Source of the DNA: Acorus gramineus
Taxonomy: Eukaryota > Streptophyta > Magnoliopsida > Acorales > Acoraceae
NCBI GenBank assembly: GCA_030737835.1
Contig: CM060847.1
Coordinates: 1,902,977 to 1,966,976 of the forward strand
Direction of reading: 5' to 3'
DNA: 64,000 nucleotides
Positions within the stretch are counted from its first letter, which is position 1. Every line of letters starts with the position of its first letter. Below are positions 36,830-48,940 of the stretch, in pieces. The notes beneath the pieces were generated by a model. It saw nothing but the letters and a program-made list of their open reading frames with translations. It had not been told where the DNA came from and searched no databases. The position numbers and the translations under genes are program-made.

Positions 36830-37740
36830 CAGGGGGTCTGTTTGGAAGAGGGATCGGTTTCAACACTTATAAGGAAGTTTGATAATAAAAAGAGGCTTCT
36901 TCTGCAAAAATGTATTTTCATTACTATGGGCAGCTGCTACATAGCAAAATATGTTACAGTATTATGTGAGAGCAGGTTATATTAGCCGACTGTTTAGATG
37001 GTAATACTGATGCTTTTGGATTTATATTATGGTATGATAGCAACATTCTCTGTCTTTAGGTGCCTATTATGCTGCTGTCATTGAGAATTGTGTAGATCTT
37101 AATGTCATGTTGTAGTTGATGTTGGTGCTGGTAGTGACATTCTATCATTATTTGCTTCTCAAGTATTCTGAGATACAAAAAGAGCAATCATATGCTCTGC
37201 AAGCAGTGCAATTTTCCCCATATAATATGTATAATTTCATTGCCTTTTCAAAATATTACTGACCTCTTATAAGCATGTTTATGCTGTGAAGATATCTGAA
37301 ATGGCTGAACATGCACGCAGACTCATTGCTGGAAATCCATCCCTTGGGCAACGGATTTCGGTCTGTATACATTAATTTCATTGTTTTATATGTATGGCTG
37401 CTATATTCCTCCAGTTATAGGCTTTATAGCATGCAATTGCTAGTTTTGTATACACTGTAAACTACAGGTGATCAGAGGTAAGGTTGAGGAGGTTGAATTC
37501 CCTGAAAAAGGCGATATTCTGATATCTGAACCAATGGGTAAGCTTCTTCCTACTTGTTAATATCAATGGAGCTTGTTTCTTTAATAATTTATTGTTAATG
37601 AATATTGAAAGGTGGGATGTTTTTGTTATATCAATTAAATTTGTATATTTGCTATTTTTCTCTTTTTCATGGTACAGCTCCTTGTCTTGTTCTTTATGAT
37701 GCCTTTAATGGAAAACATTGTATGTATCATTATTCCTGAC
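36830..37740 (+). pseudogene. PRMT4/CARM1-like arginine methyltransferase fragment
   Basis: Pieces in family order: KMYFHYYGQLLH (36907-36942), YYAAVIENCVDL (about 37070-37105), the SAM-binding motif VVDVGAGSD (37112-37138; the usual Gly at the last place is Asp), HVYAVKISEMAEHARRLIAG (about 37273), then across a GT-AG intron VIRGKVEEVEFPEKGDILIS and EPMG (37470-37538). After that the match fades. Frames shift repeatedly, with a stop after YGQLLHSKICYSIM. Introns are retained, so it is a duplicated or captured genomic segment, not a retrocopy. The N-terminal exons and the C-terminal half are absent. Confidence 0.75.
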
Positions 37741-38539
37741 TAGAAGGATGATGTTCTTTATATGCCACTAGAACAAAACATATAACTTTAATCATTTGAT
37801 GGAAATTCATGTCCCTTCAATTTTTTTATGCTATTTATTTTGTGCTATTTTACTTCTGACATTATGTTACTGTGCTATCTGAATAATTCCCATAATTGGT
37901 AAATAAAAAGGGGATTTCTAATGATTAATGGTGACCACCATGTGTATGGTTTCAATGGAATCTCCTGAAAGAGAAAAGAAAGCAGAACCATATAAATTGT
38001 ACTCATGGCCTATTCAATGAAAAATTCCTGCTCCTATTGATAAATGATATGGAGGAACACACATCATGTCTTGCCTTTGTACCCTGTCAGTTCTTGGTTA
38101 ACAATTCATCATTAACATAATCGACTCAACAAGCTTAGCTTTGGTCCACTCTTGGCATGGTTCTCTTTTCTGCTTTCCATTGAACGGAACAATATTTTCT
38201 TTGTTTCTGAGTAGGTTCATCGATCTCATATAACAAGAGCAGTCAAATAATCAATCCATTTTGTGACAAATTTGTCATGTTGCAGGTATGCGTAAAAATT
38301 TAGCTTGAACAAACTTCAATGAGATTAGTAGATAAGGAGTAATTTTTTTTTTCTGCTATTGTTGTATTACTTTATTATTTAATATTTAACCGAGTTACTT
38401 ATGCTTACTAGTCTATTATCCCATCGATTGGCATACTGTTATATCATTGTGAGGCCCAGCAGATCAAGCCCCCAATCCATAACAAGCTTACATTTTCTTC
38501 GAAGTGAAGTATATTTTTATTGTTGTGATAGCCTGTTGA

Positions 38540-39960
38540 CTGACTGATCTGCCATCCTCCCATACCAAATTACCCACCAAAGAAAAGCATTCAACAAATA
38601 CAACAAATCCTTCCCTTTATCAGGTGTCTCTCCCCGACTCTTATTTAATCTTGCTTTTTATTAATCAAGACCTTGTCTGGAGAAGGCACTAAATATTTGT
38701 TGACATGTTTAACTTTGATAAGGCAATGATCAATAGAGAAAGAGAATGAATATAATGACTTCTGGAGGTTATGACAAGAATCAACCATAGGTCCCACATC
38801 CCAGCCTGATCATGATATATTTCGAGAAAGAGAAGACATATAATGACTTATTACTGACTCCATCACATTCTATTGTTATTTTCTGCTGTAGAGAAAGAGA
38901 AGACATATAATGACTTATTACTGACTCCCATCACATTCTATTGTTATTTTATGCTGTAGAGAAAGAGAAGACATATAATGACTTATTCATGACTCCATCG
39001 TTCTAATGTTATTTTCTGCTGTAGAGAAAGAGAAGACATATAACAACTTCTAAAGGTTATGACATGAATCATCCTACATCCCAGCCTGATCATGATATAT
39101 TTCATGACTTTATCATATTCTCTTGTTATTTTCCTCAGTGGTCTGATGATGTCACAGACAAGGTTTACCATATTACGGAGTTTACTTGATTTCTTTCTAT
39201 TCACTGAGATCTCACTTTCAGTGTGCAATCTACTCAAGTCAGGCCTGTTATGATGTACTGTAGCTCAAGTATATTTGATGATGCTATCTTGCGAATACTT
39301 GGCATTCCCCCCCAGGTTATGAACAGTGAACCACCACTTCAATAACCAGAAATCTACCCAAGTCATGCCTGTTAGAATTGCCATCCTCCCTGTCAAAAAC
39401 ATCAACCAATGAAATATAATAAAGACATGAAAACATACAACAAATACAAAGACATAACGTGTCCCTCCCTTGCTCTTATTTAAAAACACCTTTTATGAAT
39501 CAATGTCTAGAAAAGACACTAAACATTTGTTGACATGTTCAACAATGATTAAGCAATCAGCAATTGAGGAAAGACGATGTATAAACGTGTAGAAGTGATG
39601 ACATGAATCAACCATAGGTCCCACTTCCCAGCCTGATCTTGATATATTTTATGACTCCATTACATTCTCTTGTAATGTTCTTCACTATAGACAGAGAAGA
39701 CATATGTTGACTTGTGGAGGTTATGAATTAACCATAGGTCCCACACCCCAGCCTAATCAATATATATTTCAGTCAATGTTTATCCATTAGTTTAATTAAT
39801 TTCATTCTCTTCAACGAAATCCTCACTTGTAACATGGTATCCAGCGAAATCACACCTGTTATGATGTACTGTGGCCCCAAGTATAGTTGGTATAGTTGGT
39901 GATACAATCTTGCTAAGTGCTTGTGAACACTTCACTTGACCACTATTTCAATAATTACTA
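38540..39960. repeat. Large direct duplication with inner 67-bp tandem repeat
   Basis: Landmarks recur in order: GCCATCCTCC (38549 and 39376), AACATTTGTTGACATG or close (about 38690 and 39520), AACCATAGGTCCCAC (about 38784 and 39609), GTTATGATGTACTGT (about 39246 and 39859). The spacing drops from about 827 to 613 bp because copy 1 contains three extra units of a 65-68-bp repeat (starts at 38824, 38891, 38959, 39024; GAGAAAGAGAAGACATATAA). No coding capacity recognised. Confidence 0.75.
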
Positions 39961-40723
39961 GCATGGTTTTCTGACTGTTGATCTTGCTGTGACATCAGCA
40001 AATGGTGGCCCAAAACAGCTTCCGGTGACCCCACAACAACCCACTGGTAACAGTTTTGCTGTGTGCTCTCTCAGCCAATATATATAATGGCTGGACAAGA
40101 AACAACTAGTCGTCTCCCAGAGCTACACAGTCTACTTGACAATGTCAGGTCAGTATTTCCACTAGTGCAATGTATTGCTCAATAGCATTGAAATCAAAAT
40201 CACAACACTATAAATGCATTTACGGGGATTGGATCCAGTCAGTGTAGATTCCATTAGTGTTTGTTTGTTGACCTCCATTGAAATACTAATGCATGTCAAC
40301 CGCTCTAGATCCTAACCCAATTTATGGGTTGGATTAAGATTTTAAAAATAAATTGTTTTAATTTTATAGGATAAAAACTCTTCAATTTTGTCCTTATATA
40401 CATTTGTTAAAATTTGAACAAAAAATTTTCTATTTGCATATCAAAATTGCCACAATTGTCCTCTTTTTATTCTACTTATTTTTTATACCAAACAAAATAA
40501 ATTCTTCTTACACATTTATCTCCCCAATTACCCCTCATCAAACCACTTATCCCACACTTGTCCCTTACATGGTTCTTCCTCGTCAAACCCACGAAACCAC
40601 CCCTCCATCCAACAATTTTCCAGGACCCAACAGTCACCTCCGGACAGAGATCTCTTATTAAATCCATGCAAAACAAGTCATTATTGCTGTTAAGTGACAT
40701 TTTACTCATGTTAGTTACCAATT

Positions 40724-42095
40724 AAGGGGGGTAGTTACCGACTTTGATGGATTTCTGTTGATATTTTTTAAGTGATGGATTTTTGTAGATTTTTCAGACT
40801 TTTACAGACTTTTACAAATTGACTCTCACGTACTTTTGCAGATTTTTATAGACTTTTGCAGACTTTCAGATATATTTGCAGACTTTCACAGATTGACTCT
40901 CATGGACTTTCACAAATCACTCTCATGAACTTTCACAGACTTTCAGATATTGATTCTTTTCACATGTGGATTTCTATTAATAAACACAATAATGTTTTTG
41001 AAATTTTAAAATAACACATAAAGAACTTCAATATTCAAATTCAACATGATTATTGATACCCAACATAAAATGTAATTTAATATAGTAAATATCAATTTTC
41101 ACATATCTGAAATACATATTTCTAGAATGTTATGATAAAGACACCATTTTTAATTAGATAATATTACATTAGTTCACCATGAATATTGATGTCATGGTTA
41201 TCCCACATACATTTAGCTATATTTAATCGTCAATTATTGACATCTCGACATTGTTGCTCTTGAGTTTAAATTTTCAGAGGGTCTTCATTGTTCTCTCGTT
41301 GTTGCTCATCAGTTAAAACATTTAAAATATATATATATATACATCTCTATTATACAATAATAGAAACATCTTCAAGGAAAATTAAATCAAACATTATACA
41401 TATAATCAAATATATGATAAATCTATATTTTAGAAAATAATTATAGATAATCTAGGCATAGATTATATAAAATAATTTATCATTCTCATATATTCATCAA
41501 ACATATAAGGTAATAAGAATATTTTATACATATGGACATTCATAAAAAAAAATGATAAATAAAGAAAAAAATGTGAATAAAAATATAAAAGGCATGGATA
41601 AAAATCATAAAGGAGATTTGTTAAAAGAAAAAAAAATATTCACGGTGTTGGAATAAAAATCTATGAGAATCCCACACATTTGGATGGAATTTTAAAATGA
41701 TTTTTTCATTTATATTTCTCTCAAAAATCCATAAGAATCCATCACTTATGAAAATCTTCACAGATCCTATTTAAATTGAATATCACATGATAAAATGTTT
41801 ACCATCAAGAGTCTCAATCAAATAACACTGGACTTTTTTTCTACAAAATAATGTCTCAATTAAATAACACTAAACTTTATGTCTACGAAATAATGTATCA
41901 ATCAAATAACACTAGACTTTATCCATGAAATAATGTCTCAATCGAATAACGTTAAAATTTTTGTCTATAAAATAATGTTTCAATTGAATAACGGTGAATT
42001 TTTTATCCATGAACTAAAATCCTGATTGAAAAATACCATATTTACAAATGCATGGACATGAATATTTTGTCTATGAAAATTCTAATTGACTACCC
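40724..42095. mobile_element. Family B repeat-rich element, copy 2
   Basis: The left end GGGGGGTAGTTACCGACTTTG and right end ATTCTAATTGACTACCCT; the reverse complement of the latter begins AGGGTAGTCAATTAG, giving a short TIR. Next to the left end is an array of ACTTTTACAGACTTTTACA / TTGACTCTCA units (40770-40960). Near the right end is an array of ACTTTATGTCTACGAAATAA / TGTCTCAATCAAATAAC units (41810-42030). The middle block ATCTATATTTTAGAAAATAA (41420) matches copy 1 at 19814-21425. Confidence 0.7.
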
Positions 42096-42345
42096 TGTAA
42101 GAACACTAACGTAGCATCTAATAATAACATAAAACCAAAGATAACTGGATTCATAACCACGCATCTTGATATAGAAAGGATGATTATCATATGCTTTTCA
42201 TGTTCTTATCATTGTCAAACACTTGGCCAGTCATGTTACATCCATAAAAAAGAACCAAACAAATTTACAAAAAAAAAAAAAAAAAAAACCAACATCATAA
42301 AACACTACTACCAACAGTCCAACACCAAGAAACCAACCCAAACCT

Positions 42346-43035
42346 TCATTCAGCCGTCGCAGGGACCGTCGACCCCTCCTCCCCTGCGCCGTCGCCAAAC
42401 ACCTTCGCAATCCGCTTCGTCGGTATGAGCGGTAGATAAACAGCCACCGCGTACCCCTTCTCCGCCGAGTACCCGACAATCCGATTATACTTCTCCGCCA
42501 AAAACGCCGCCGTCGGCACCACCACCTGCGGCACGAGCGGGACACGTCTGAGCGTCTTCCACGCCGACACGGCGTACCCCTCCGCGACCGGCTCGTACTT
42601 CGCGACGGCCGACTTCGCCGTCCCCACCACGCCCGCCCTCTTCACCTCCGTCGCGACCGATTTCGCCGCCTCCGGCACGTGCCTCTGGATCTCGATGAGC
42701 GTCTCGCCGACTTTCCGGTCGACGAAGGAGAGGAGCTCGTACGGGACGTCGTGGAGCTTCTCGTAGACGGGGCCGATGACGGTCTTGACGGCGCTTTCGA
42801 CGGTCTGGACGCCGGGCTTCAACGGCCCGGCGTTCTCTTTCGCGTACTCGTAGACGCTGGTGAGGTAGACGACGGCGTTGATCGCCGCCACGCGGACGAA
42901 ATCCAGGTACTTCAGCCTCTTCTCCTCCTCCACATCCTGCAACCCCCAAAAAATTAGGACCAGAAAACGAAAAATAGAAACCCTAACCCTAAGAAATCAA
43001 CTTACGATTTCGATGGTCTGATTCTCTTCCGCCAT
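42346..43035 (-). CDS. REF/SRPP small rubber particle-like stress protein
   Basis: Two exons: 43006-43035 encodes MAEENQTIEI, then GT-AG intron 42937-43005, then 42346-42936; total 206 residues. The REF domain spans about 20-180: YLDFVRVAAINAVVYLTSVY, YAKENAGPLKPGVQTVESAV, KTVIGPVYEKLHDVPYELL, VDRKVGETLIEIQRHVPEAA, and PLVPQVVVPTAAFLAEKYN. The family coats lipid droplets or rubber particles. In non-rubber plants, members (SRP/LDAP) support lipid-droplet growth, drought tolerance and vegetative growth. Codons are strongly GC-rich. A TATA-like box lies about 85 bp upstream. Exon 1 and flanks have a broken relative at 51650-51690. Confidence 0.9.
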
Positions 43036-43118
43036 GGTTGATGATGAAAAGGAACCCTAAATTTCGATTTGGGAAAAAAAAATTGAATCGATGTTCGGAT
43101 GTTATAACAGACGCGTCA

Positions 43119-43127
43119 CTATTTATG
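43119..43127 (-). promoter_or_regulatory. TATA-like box of the SRPP gene
   Basis: CATAAATAG on the minus strand, about 85 bp upstream of the start codon. This spacing fits a core promoter with a leader of about 50 bases. Confidence 0.5.
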
Positions 43128-45169
43128 GGGGGTGACGTTTAAGTTTAGCGTCTCTTTGACGTATTGTACCCGCGGTGGGTTTAAGGTTTCGTTTACCTTC
43201 TCTCGTTCGGTTATGAATCCGTGATTTGAGGGTAGGGTGCAATTTGAATGATTAAATTTGATCCGATTCAAAATTTGAGTAAATTTGGGTTGAGGGTTTT
43301 AACGTTTGAGTTCCTCTTGAGTCCAGAACTAAGCAACTCAGATTTTATTTAAATTGGATTTGGATTGATAATTCTATATCTAAGTAAAATATTTAAAATA
43401 AATTTATAATTTTTTTATTTGTATGATAAAATTTGAATTGTACACACTTCAATAGTTTTCATATCTTAATTGTACACATTTCAATAAAAATGATTTTTAT
43501 TTTAATCTTTTTTTATTTTTGTTGTTTAAAATAATAATAAATCTTTCAAGTCAATCTTAATCCAACCTAATCTAAACCCTAATCAAACCGAATCAAACTT
43601 GAACACAACCCGAATCAATTCTAAACTTTAGTCTGTTTGGAAACACATAATGAAAAATAGCTTTTGCAATAAGCTGTTTTTTAAGATGATTTTAGACCTG
43701 GACTTTTTTTGGATGTTTTTTTTTAATTCAGGAATCAATATTTAAAAAGAGTTTATGTTTACAGATAAAGCTATTTTTTAATTCAAAAAATTGATTCCCA
43801 TCAAAAAGGGTTGTTTTTGAACTTTTTTAAAACACAGATTTCGAGAAAAAAATTAAAAGGAACTCAGCTTTTGATTTTGTAAAAATATGTTATATTTAAC
43901 TATACAATTTTAATTTTTTAAAAAATAAAAGTGTACTCAAACACGTAATCAAACGGAGCTGTCAAACTCGAATAAATCCCGATTGGTTGGACTCCGATTA
44001 AGCTCTAATATGAGTATCTGACCCAACCCGTCTAGTTGAAGTTGCATCCATGATTGAAAGGAGTTGATAATGGGAGGTGTAAAGTGGGTGGAACGTAAAG
44101 AGGCGGGTGGTACCGGTAGAGGTAATAGATTTCTGTGGGTGGGGGAGGGGGGGAGAAGAATCCAGATCTGTGGTGTGACATCGACACGTGTAAAGGACGA
44201 ACTGGGATGCGCCACGTCGGATAACACGGCGGCAGATGTGGCACGGTGAACGAGGTTCGCACGTGGGAATGCAGAGTCTTTATTTCTTGGTCTGTGACTT
44301 ATGGTCCTGGTCTGACTGCGCACACGTGTTGGGACCTTGCTTTCTGACGCCAGCGAGTAATTTAAAAAATAAAAATAAATAAATGTTTGTTATCTGGTTT
44401 CATATTTTAAATTATAAATTTTAGATGATTAAGTAGTAATAAAGGAATCAAATAAAATAAACCTTTTGGCTCTCTGAGATTAGAAGACATCTAACTCGAA
44501 AGGAAGGAGCAAACAGGGGTGGGGGTGTACTCCCCATGACACATATCCTCCCGTCTATGAAGTCCACCTCCTCCATCTTTTTAATGAAGCGTCCTCAATC
44601 TCTGATGCATCCTTAAATCATGTCTCACATGTTTACTTTGAACACTTTCGCACCTTGAAAGATAGCTTCATTTCAGGTCTGTCAAATAATCCACAACACC
44701 GTTGTAATGATAAAAATTCTGGATAAAGATAACCTCATTCCAAATCCGTCAAGGAGAGAGCTATAAAATGAAGGTTCTGGATAAAGATTGCTTGCGTTGA
44801 TTTATTTTTTTAAGACTGAATAATTAATATTTTATTTTAAAGTCCCGGTTTGAATGTGTGGTGGGTTTTTGAAAATCCAGTCCCTTTTTTGAGAAACACG
44901 TTATGAGAAATTTTAAAAGTTTAACAAATAAAACGCGAAAATAACAAATTCTTCATGAAAAATCATTTAGATTCGCGTTTGACGTTTCTATGTAAACTCT
45001 GTTCAAATGTAAATTTAAGTGGAGTTTTTACTTTTTGAGGTTTATGCCTTCGTTTGAATGGATTTTATTGATATGCATAAAATTTTCAAACATGAATTTA
45101 AACACATTTTCAAGTTTATCTTTTCAACCCCCTTTCTTGTTTTTTCAAATAAAAAAAATGGAATAATTG
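43128..45169. other. SRPP upstream region; intergenic
   Basis: AT-rich with a GC-richer island at 44060-44340. The island has four ACGT-core motifs: CACGTG at 44185-44190, CACGTC at 44213-44218, CACGTGG at 44260-44266 and CACGTG at 44323-44328. These resemble ABA response elements and lie 1.1-1.3 kb upstream of SRPP. No gene supported; the frames here lack family resemblance. Confidence 0.4.
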
Positions 45170-45173
45170 AAAT

Positions 45174-45757
45174 GCTAGGAGTATCTTCAATCTTATACTC
45201 AAACTATTATTTAAATTTGAGTAAAAATCATCAAAACCATTTATCCATACCAAATCAAGTTTTTACTAAAATCTTTATCTAAGTTAAGTCGAACTCAAAT
45301 CTTTACCCAAATTAAGTTAGACTCAAATCTTTATCCAAATTTTAAACTTCTCTTTCTTTTTTCCCTTTGTTTTCACATTTTCTTTCAATGTAACATTTTT
45401 TTTCTTTCAACTCTGTCTTTAGTAAAAAAAAAAAAAAGTTCTCTTTCTTAAATCTTCATCTTTTTTTTACTCCAATACAAAAAACATTATTTTTACTCTT
45501 TTTTTTTAAAAAAATTGAATGATTATAATTTTAAAATTTGAATATTTTGAAAGAAAAAAAAATGAGTAGTAAAATTTTTTGGAAAAAAAATTTTGAAAAT
45601 GTTTATAGGAAATAACTAGAAGAAAATGTAAATTTTTTAAAAAATTTGAGTAAAACACAAAATAATGGTTGGAGACACATCATATCGAATCAAGCTTTTA
45701 CTTAAATTTTAAGTGAAATTTGAGTATAGGTTTAAGTAAGAGTTGGAGATGACCTAA
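45174..45757. mobile_element. 590-bp TIR element, family C, copy 2 (inverted)
   Basis: Matches 27172-27768 on the opposite strand end to end: the left end AGGAGTATCTTCAATCTTAT then ACTCAAACTATTATTTAAAT; the right end GTGAAATTTGAGTATAGG then AGTTGGAGATGACCT. An internal direct repeat AACTCAAATCTTTACCCAAA / GACTCAAATCTTTATCCAAA is seen near 45290-45340. Confidence 0.7.
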
Positions 45758-46019
45758 CAAAAAACATTTTTTGAAAAATTAAATTTAAAATGTAAGGTTT
45801 TAAGAATATCAATGTTTCAATCGCGTATCTAAATGTAGCCTCAATGAAATACATGTGTTTACAATGACCGTATGCTATTCATGTATATTTCTAGATGCGC
45901 ATATTAAGTAAGAAAAAAGGACTTGAAAATAAACTGGTTTTGGCAAAGCTCATTGTTAATACTGCTTATCTTGGGTGTAGATTCTGATAACTGATTGGGT
46001 TTAGATTTGGTGCGCAGGA

Positions 46020-46910
46020 AGGGTGAATATCTGTGACTCGTTTGGCCACGAATAAAGGGAAGAATAAAGTTCTATTTTATTCTATGCTGCCACATCCACG
46101 GATTCTCATGCTTTGTAAGTGCTTATACGAAATGTATATATCTTCATAAAACAAAAAAAAAAATTGAAGTTTGTATTGTAAGGCCCTTGTAATAGAGGAT
46201 GGGAGAACAGGATAGAAATAATAGTAAAAAATAGGATCCGGTTGAATAGAGGCATAGGTTATTTTGGGCTTTATACCTATTCTAAGAATTGTTACCTTTA
46301 TCAATGGAATGAGTGATTTTGTGTTTGGTTATGATTTCAGTTATTCTCATTGGGAAATGTAATAATAAAGGTTAGAGTGTTTGGTTGATGACTAATAAAA
46401 TGTGAATAAGGTATAAAAAGTTGATTTGACATGTGAGTCTCATTGATGTACAAGAGGTGATAACAAGTGATTTGATGTGATGACATGTGATTTAATAGAT
46501 GAGTTCCTTTATATCGGTGGAAGAATAACACAATTCAATTGTGAGACTTGAAATACAAATATCAACTTATTCTCACATAATTCTACATAGCTATTCATTT
46601 TTATTATCTTTACCCAAACACCTTTTTTTCCCTTATTCTCCTCTATTCCTCTTATTCCTCTAGCCAAACAGATCCATGAAAGAATAAGAGGGTATAACAA
46701 TGTCAGAATATGTGATAATAAGTTAGTATTAATATTCTAAATCCCCTTTAAAATTATGTTATTCTACTCAATCTATCATACTGTATATATATATATATAT
46801 ATATTCAATTCAATCTATTACATTGGTTGAGGGGATTCACACTTTTTCAACATATACTGGAATAGATATCTATCACAGAATAATTTATGTCATTACCCAA
46901 ATGGAGGCTA
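46020..46910. mobile_element. hAT-like element(s), family F, forward copy
   Basis: 46319-46420 matches the reverse of 18560-18750. Inner ends GTGTTTGGTTATGATTTCAG (46320) and, reverse-complemented, GATCTGTTTGGCTAGAGG (about 46673) look like a TIR pair. Outer sequence has ACTCGTTTGGCCACGAATAA (46036) and CCCAAATGGAGGC (46896). It may be one element nested in another. An AT dinucleotide run sits at 46783-46803. Confidence 0.4.
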
Positions 46911-48940
46911 AAACCTCCCTTGGGGTGCGAAAAAAGAAGAGAAAGTAAATGTAAAAAATTGTTTGTTTTATAAGAATTAAACCTATTAAACCTAATAGTT
47001 ATGCTTGAATAACTAACACACAGTTCTAATAATTATTTTAAAAGTGTTGAAATTGTTTCTTAAAGTTTACCTATACTAATAAATAAAAATTATTTTTTGT
47101 TATTTATTTATTTATTTATTTATCTCACATGATAGTTTCACAACTTTTGCATCTTTATATAACGTCGATTTGAAATCTTTATGACAAATGATAATATATT
47201 TTTATATATAAACAATCTGATTTCAAAACCATATAAAATGGTTCCTGTTTATTATTACATTTTGATGCTGAATCTGATCCAATAGCAGAGCAGTTATAAA
47301 TTATTCAAAAACCATATAAAATGGTTCAACCGTCCAAACTCGCCGATTGGTTTGATTAATAAAAGGGTAGCTCAACCTCCCTCTCACCTATCACCATCCT
47401 CAAACCGTTTCGTGACCAATGTTTATGACCGACAATAACAACATAAACCTAGATCTTATAAAATAATAATTATATATTAAAGATATTTAGATGACCTTTA
47501 AAAAAATATTAGAAAAAATTATATATAATCCTTGGAAGTTTATTAGGTAAGACTTTAATAAAACATTTCACTTTTATTTATTTCTACGTCAAGTGTGACA
47601 GGTGATCAATTCTTTATTATGGCCGGCTTTGAGCATATATAGAGGTGTAAAACATACAACATATTAAGGGTATATGGGCTGTGCTGGGTCAGTCATGCGA
47701 CACGTTGGGCCGTTCCAACACGGTATATTAGTGAGTACATCATGACACGGTAATTTACATCGCCATATAAACGTTAATTAAGTGTATTTTCTCATTGTGT
47801 GCATATATTAAATATATATAATATGTTTGTGTGAGAATTATTTTATATTTTAGAAAGAAAAAAAAACATAAAAAAATCTGTTTTAAAAAATAATAATAAT
47901 CATCAAATCATTATTAAATAAAAACAAAAAGGATAATGTGAAGGCAGCATGCATGTAATCTCATGTGATTTTTTTAAAGATACACAAGTCATGAGATAAA
48001 AAAAAAATTATGTGTCTTCTTATGGAGAATATGAGTCTGGGGCTGCAACTAAAGACTAACAATTCCCAAACCAATTACATACTTATTACTGTCATCCCAA
48101 AAGTTTAGCCTTTCTCGCATCAATTTCAGCAACCAAAAACATATATAACCAACAATGGCAGTTCCTATATAGCACAATTCCAATGTAGAACAAGGATTGC
48201 AAATAATTCACTCAACAGAAAACCAAAACTTGAACTCAACCCAAGTTCCCATTCAACCCCCCAAAACAGAAAGTTTGGGACCACGAGGCATTCAAATCAA
48301 AGGACTAAAACTGGAAGACAAACCCACTGGTGCAAAATAAATAAAAATCTTGATTACAAAAACGAGCATGTGCTAAACCAATAGTGTAAATGTAAAGCGA
48401 GATTACATTGTGCAAACTGAACCACCTTTGGGCAAGTTAGTAGAGGTATCCCTCTTCACCGATGAGTCTTGGATGGAGTCTCATTGCCACTAATAGAAGA
48501 TTTAATGAGGAAAAAAACACTTACCAACCAAAAAAAGACGCAAAAAAAAATGCAACAGTATAGATTTTGTTGTCCCATTGCCCACGCAAACATTTTTTTT
48601 CTGATGGGTAAACCATTGACCACTCACCATGCAAATACAATCTAATTTCTGTTATATGTCAATACATCTTGCAAAACCTCTAACTTCGCAACCATGATTA
48701 TTTGGACATCCATGGGGGGCAGTCATCCGAAACAACTTCTTCTCCTCCACCGAAATTTCCAGCAATTCTTCTCAATTCACTGCACTGATCAGAAGCTCAC
48801 CACCATTTGAGGGGATTCTCTTGTCGGGATTCTCTTGTCAATCTTTCTTTGCAACCCATTGCAGATCAATCAAATCTTCCTCACAAACACATAATGGCAA
48901 CCCAAGACATCCTTGTATTTAATTATTTACCGCCAAAAAT
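46911..48940. other. Intergenic DNA and CNX3 3' flank
   Basis: AT-rich; the phrase AACCATATAAAATGGTTC occurs twice (about 47227 and 47302). A TTTA run lies at 47100-47123. No gene supported. The last few hundred bases are probably the CNX3 3' UTR. Confidence 0.5.

Noticed and set aside
42485-42949. Arg/Gly-rich frame overlapping SRPP
   Set aside because: Off-frame reading of the GC-rich SRPP exon 2.
43949-44323. 124-codon minus-strand frame in the GC-rich island
   Set aside because: No recognisable domain and overlapping frames are equally open; more likely regulatory or repeat DNA.
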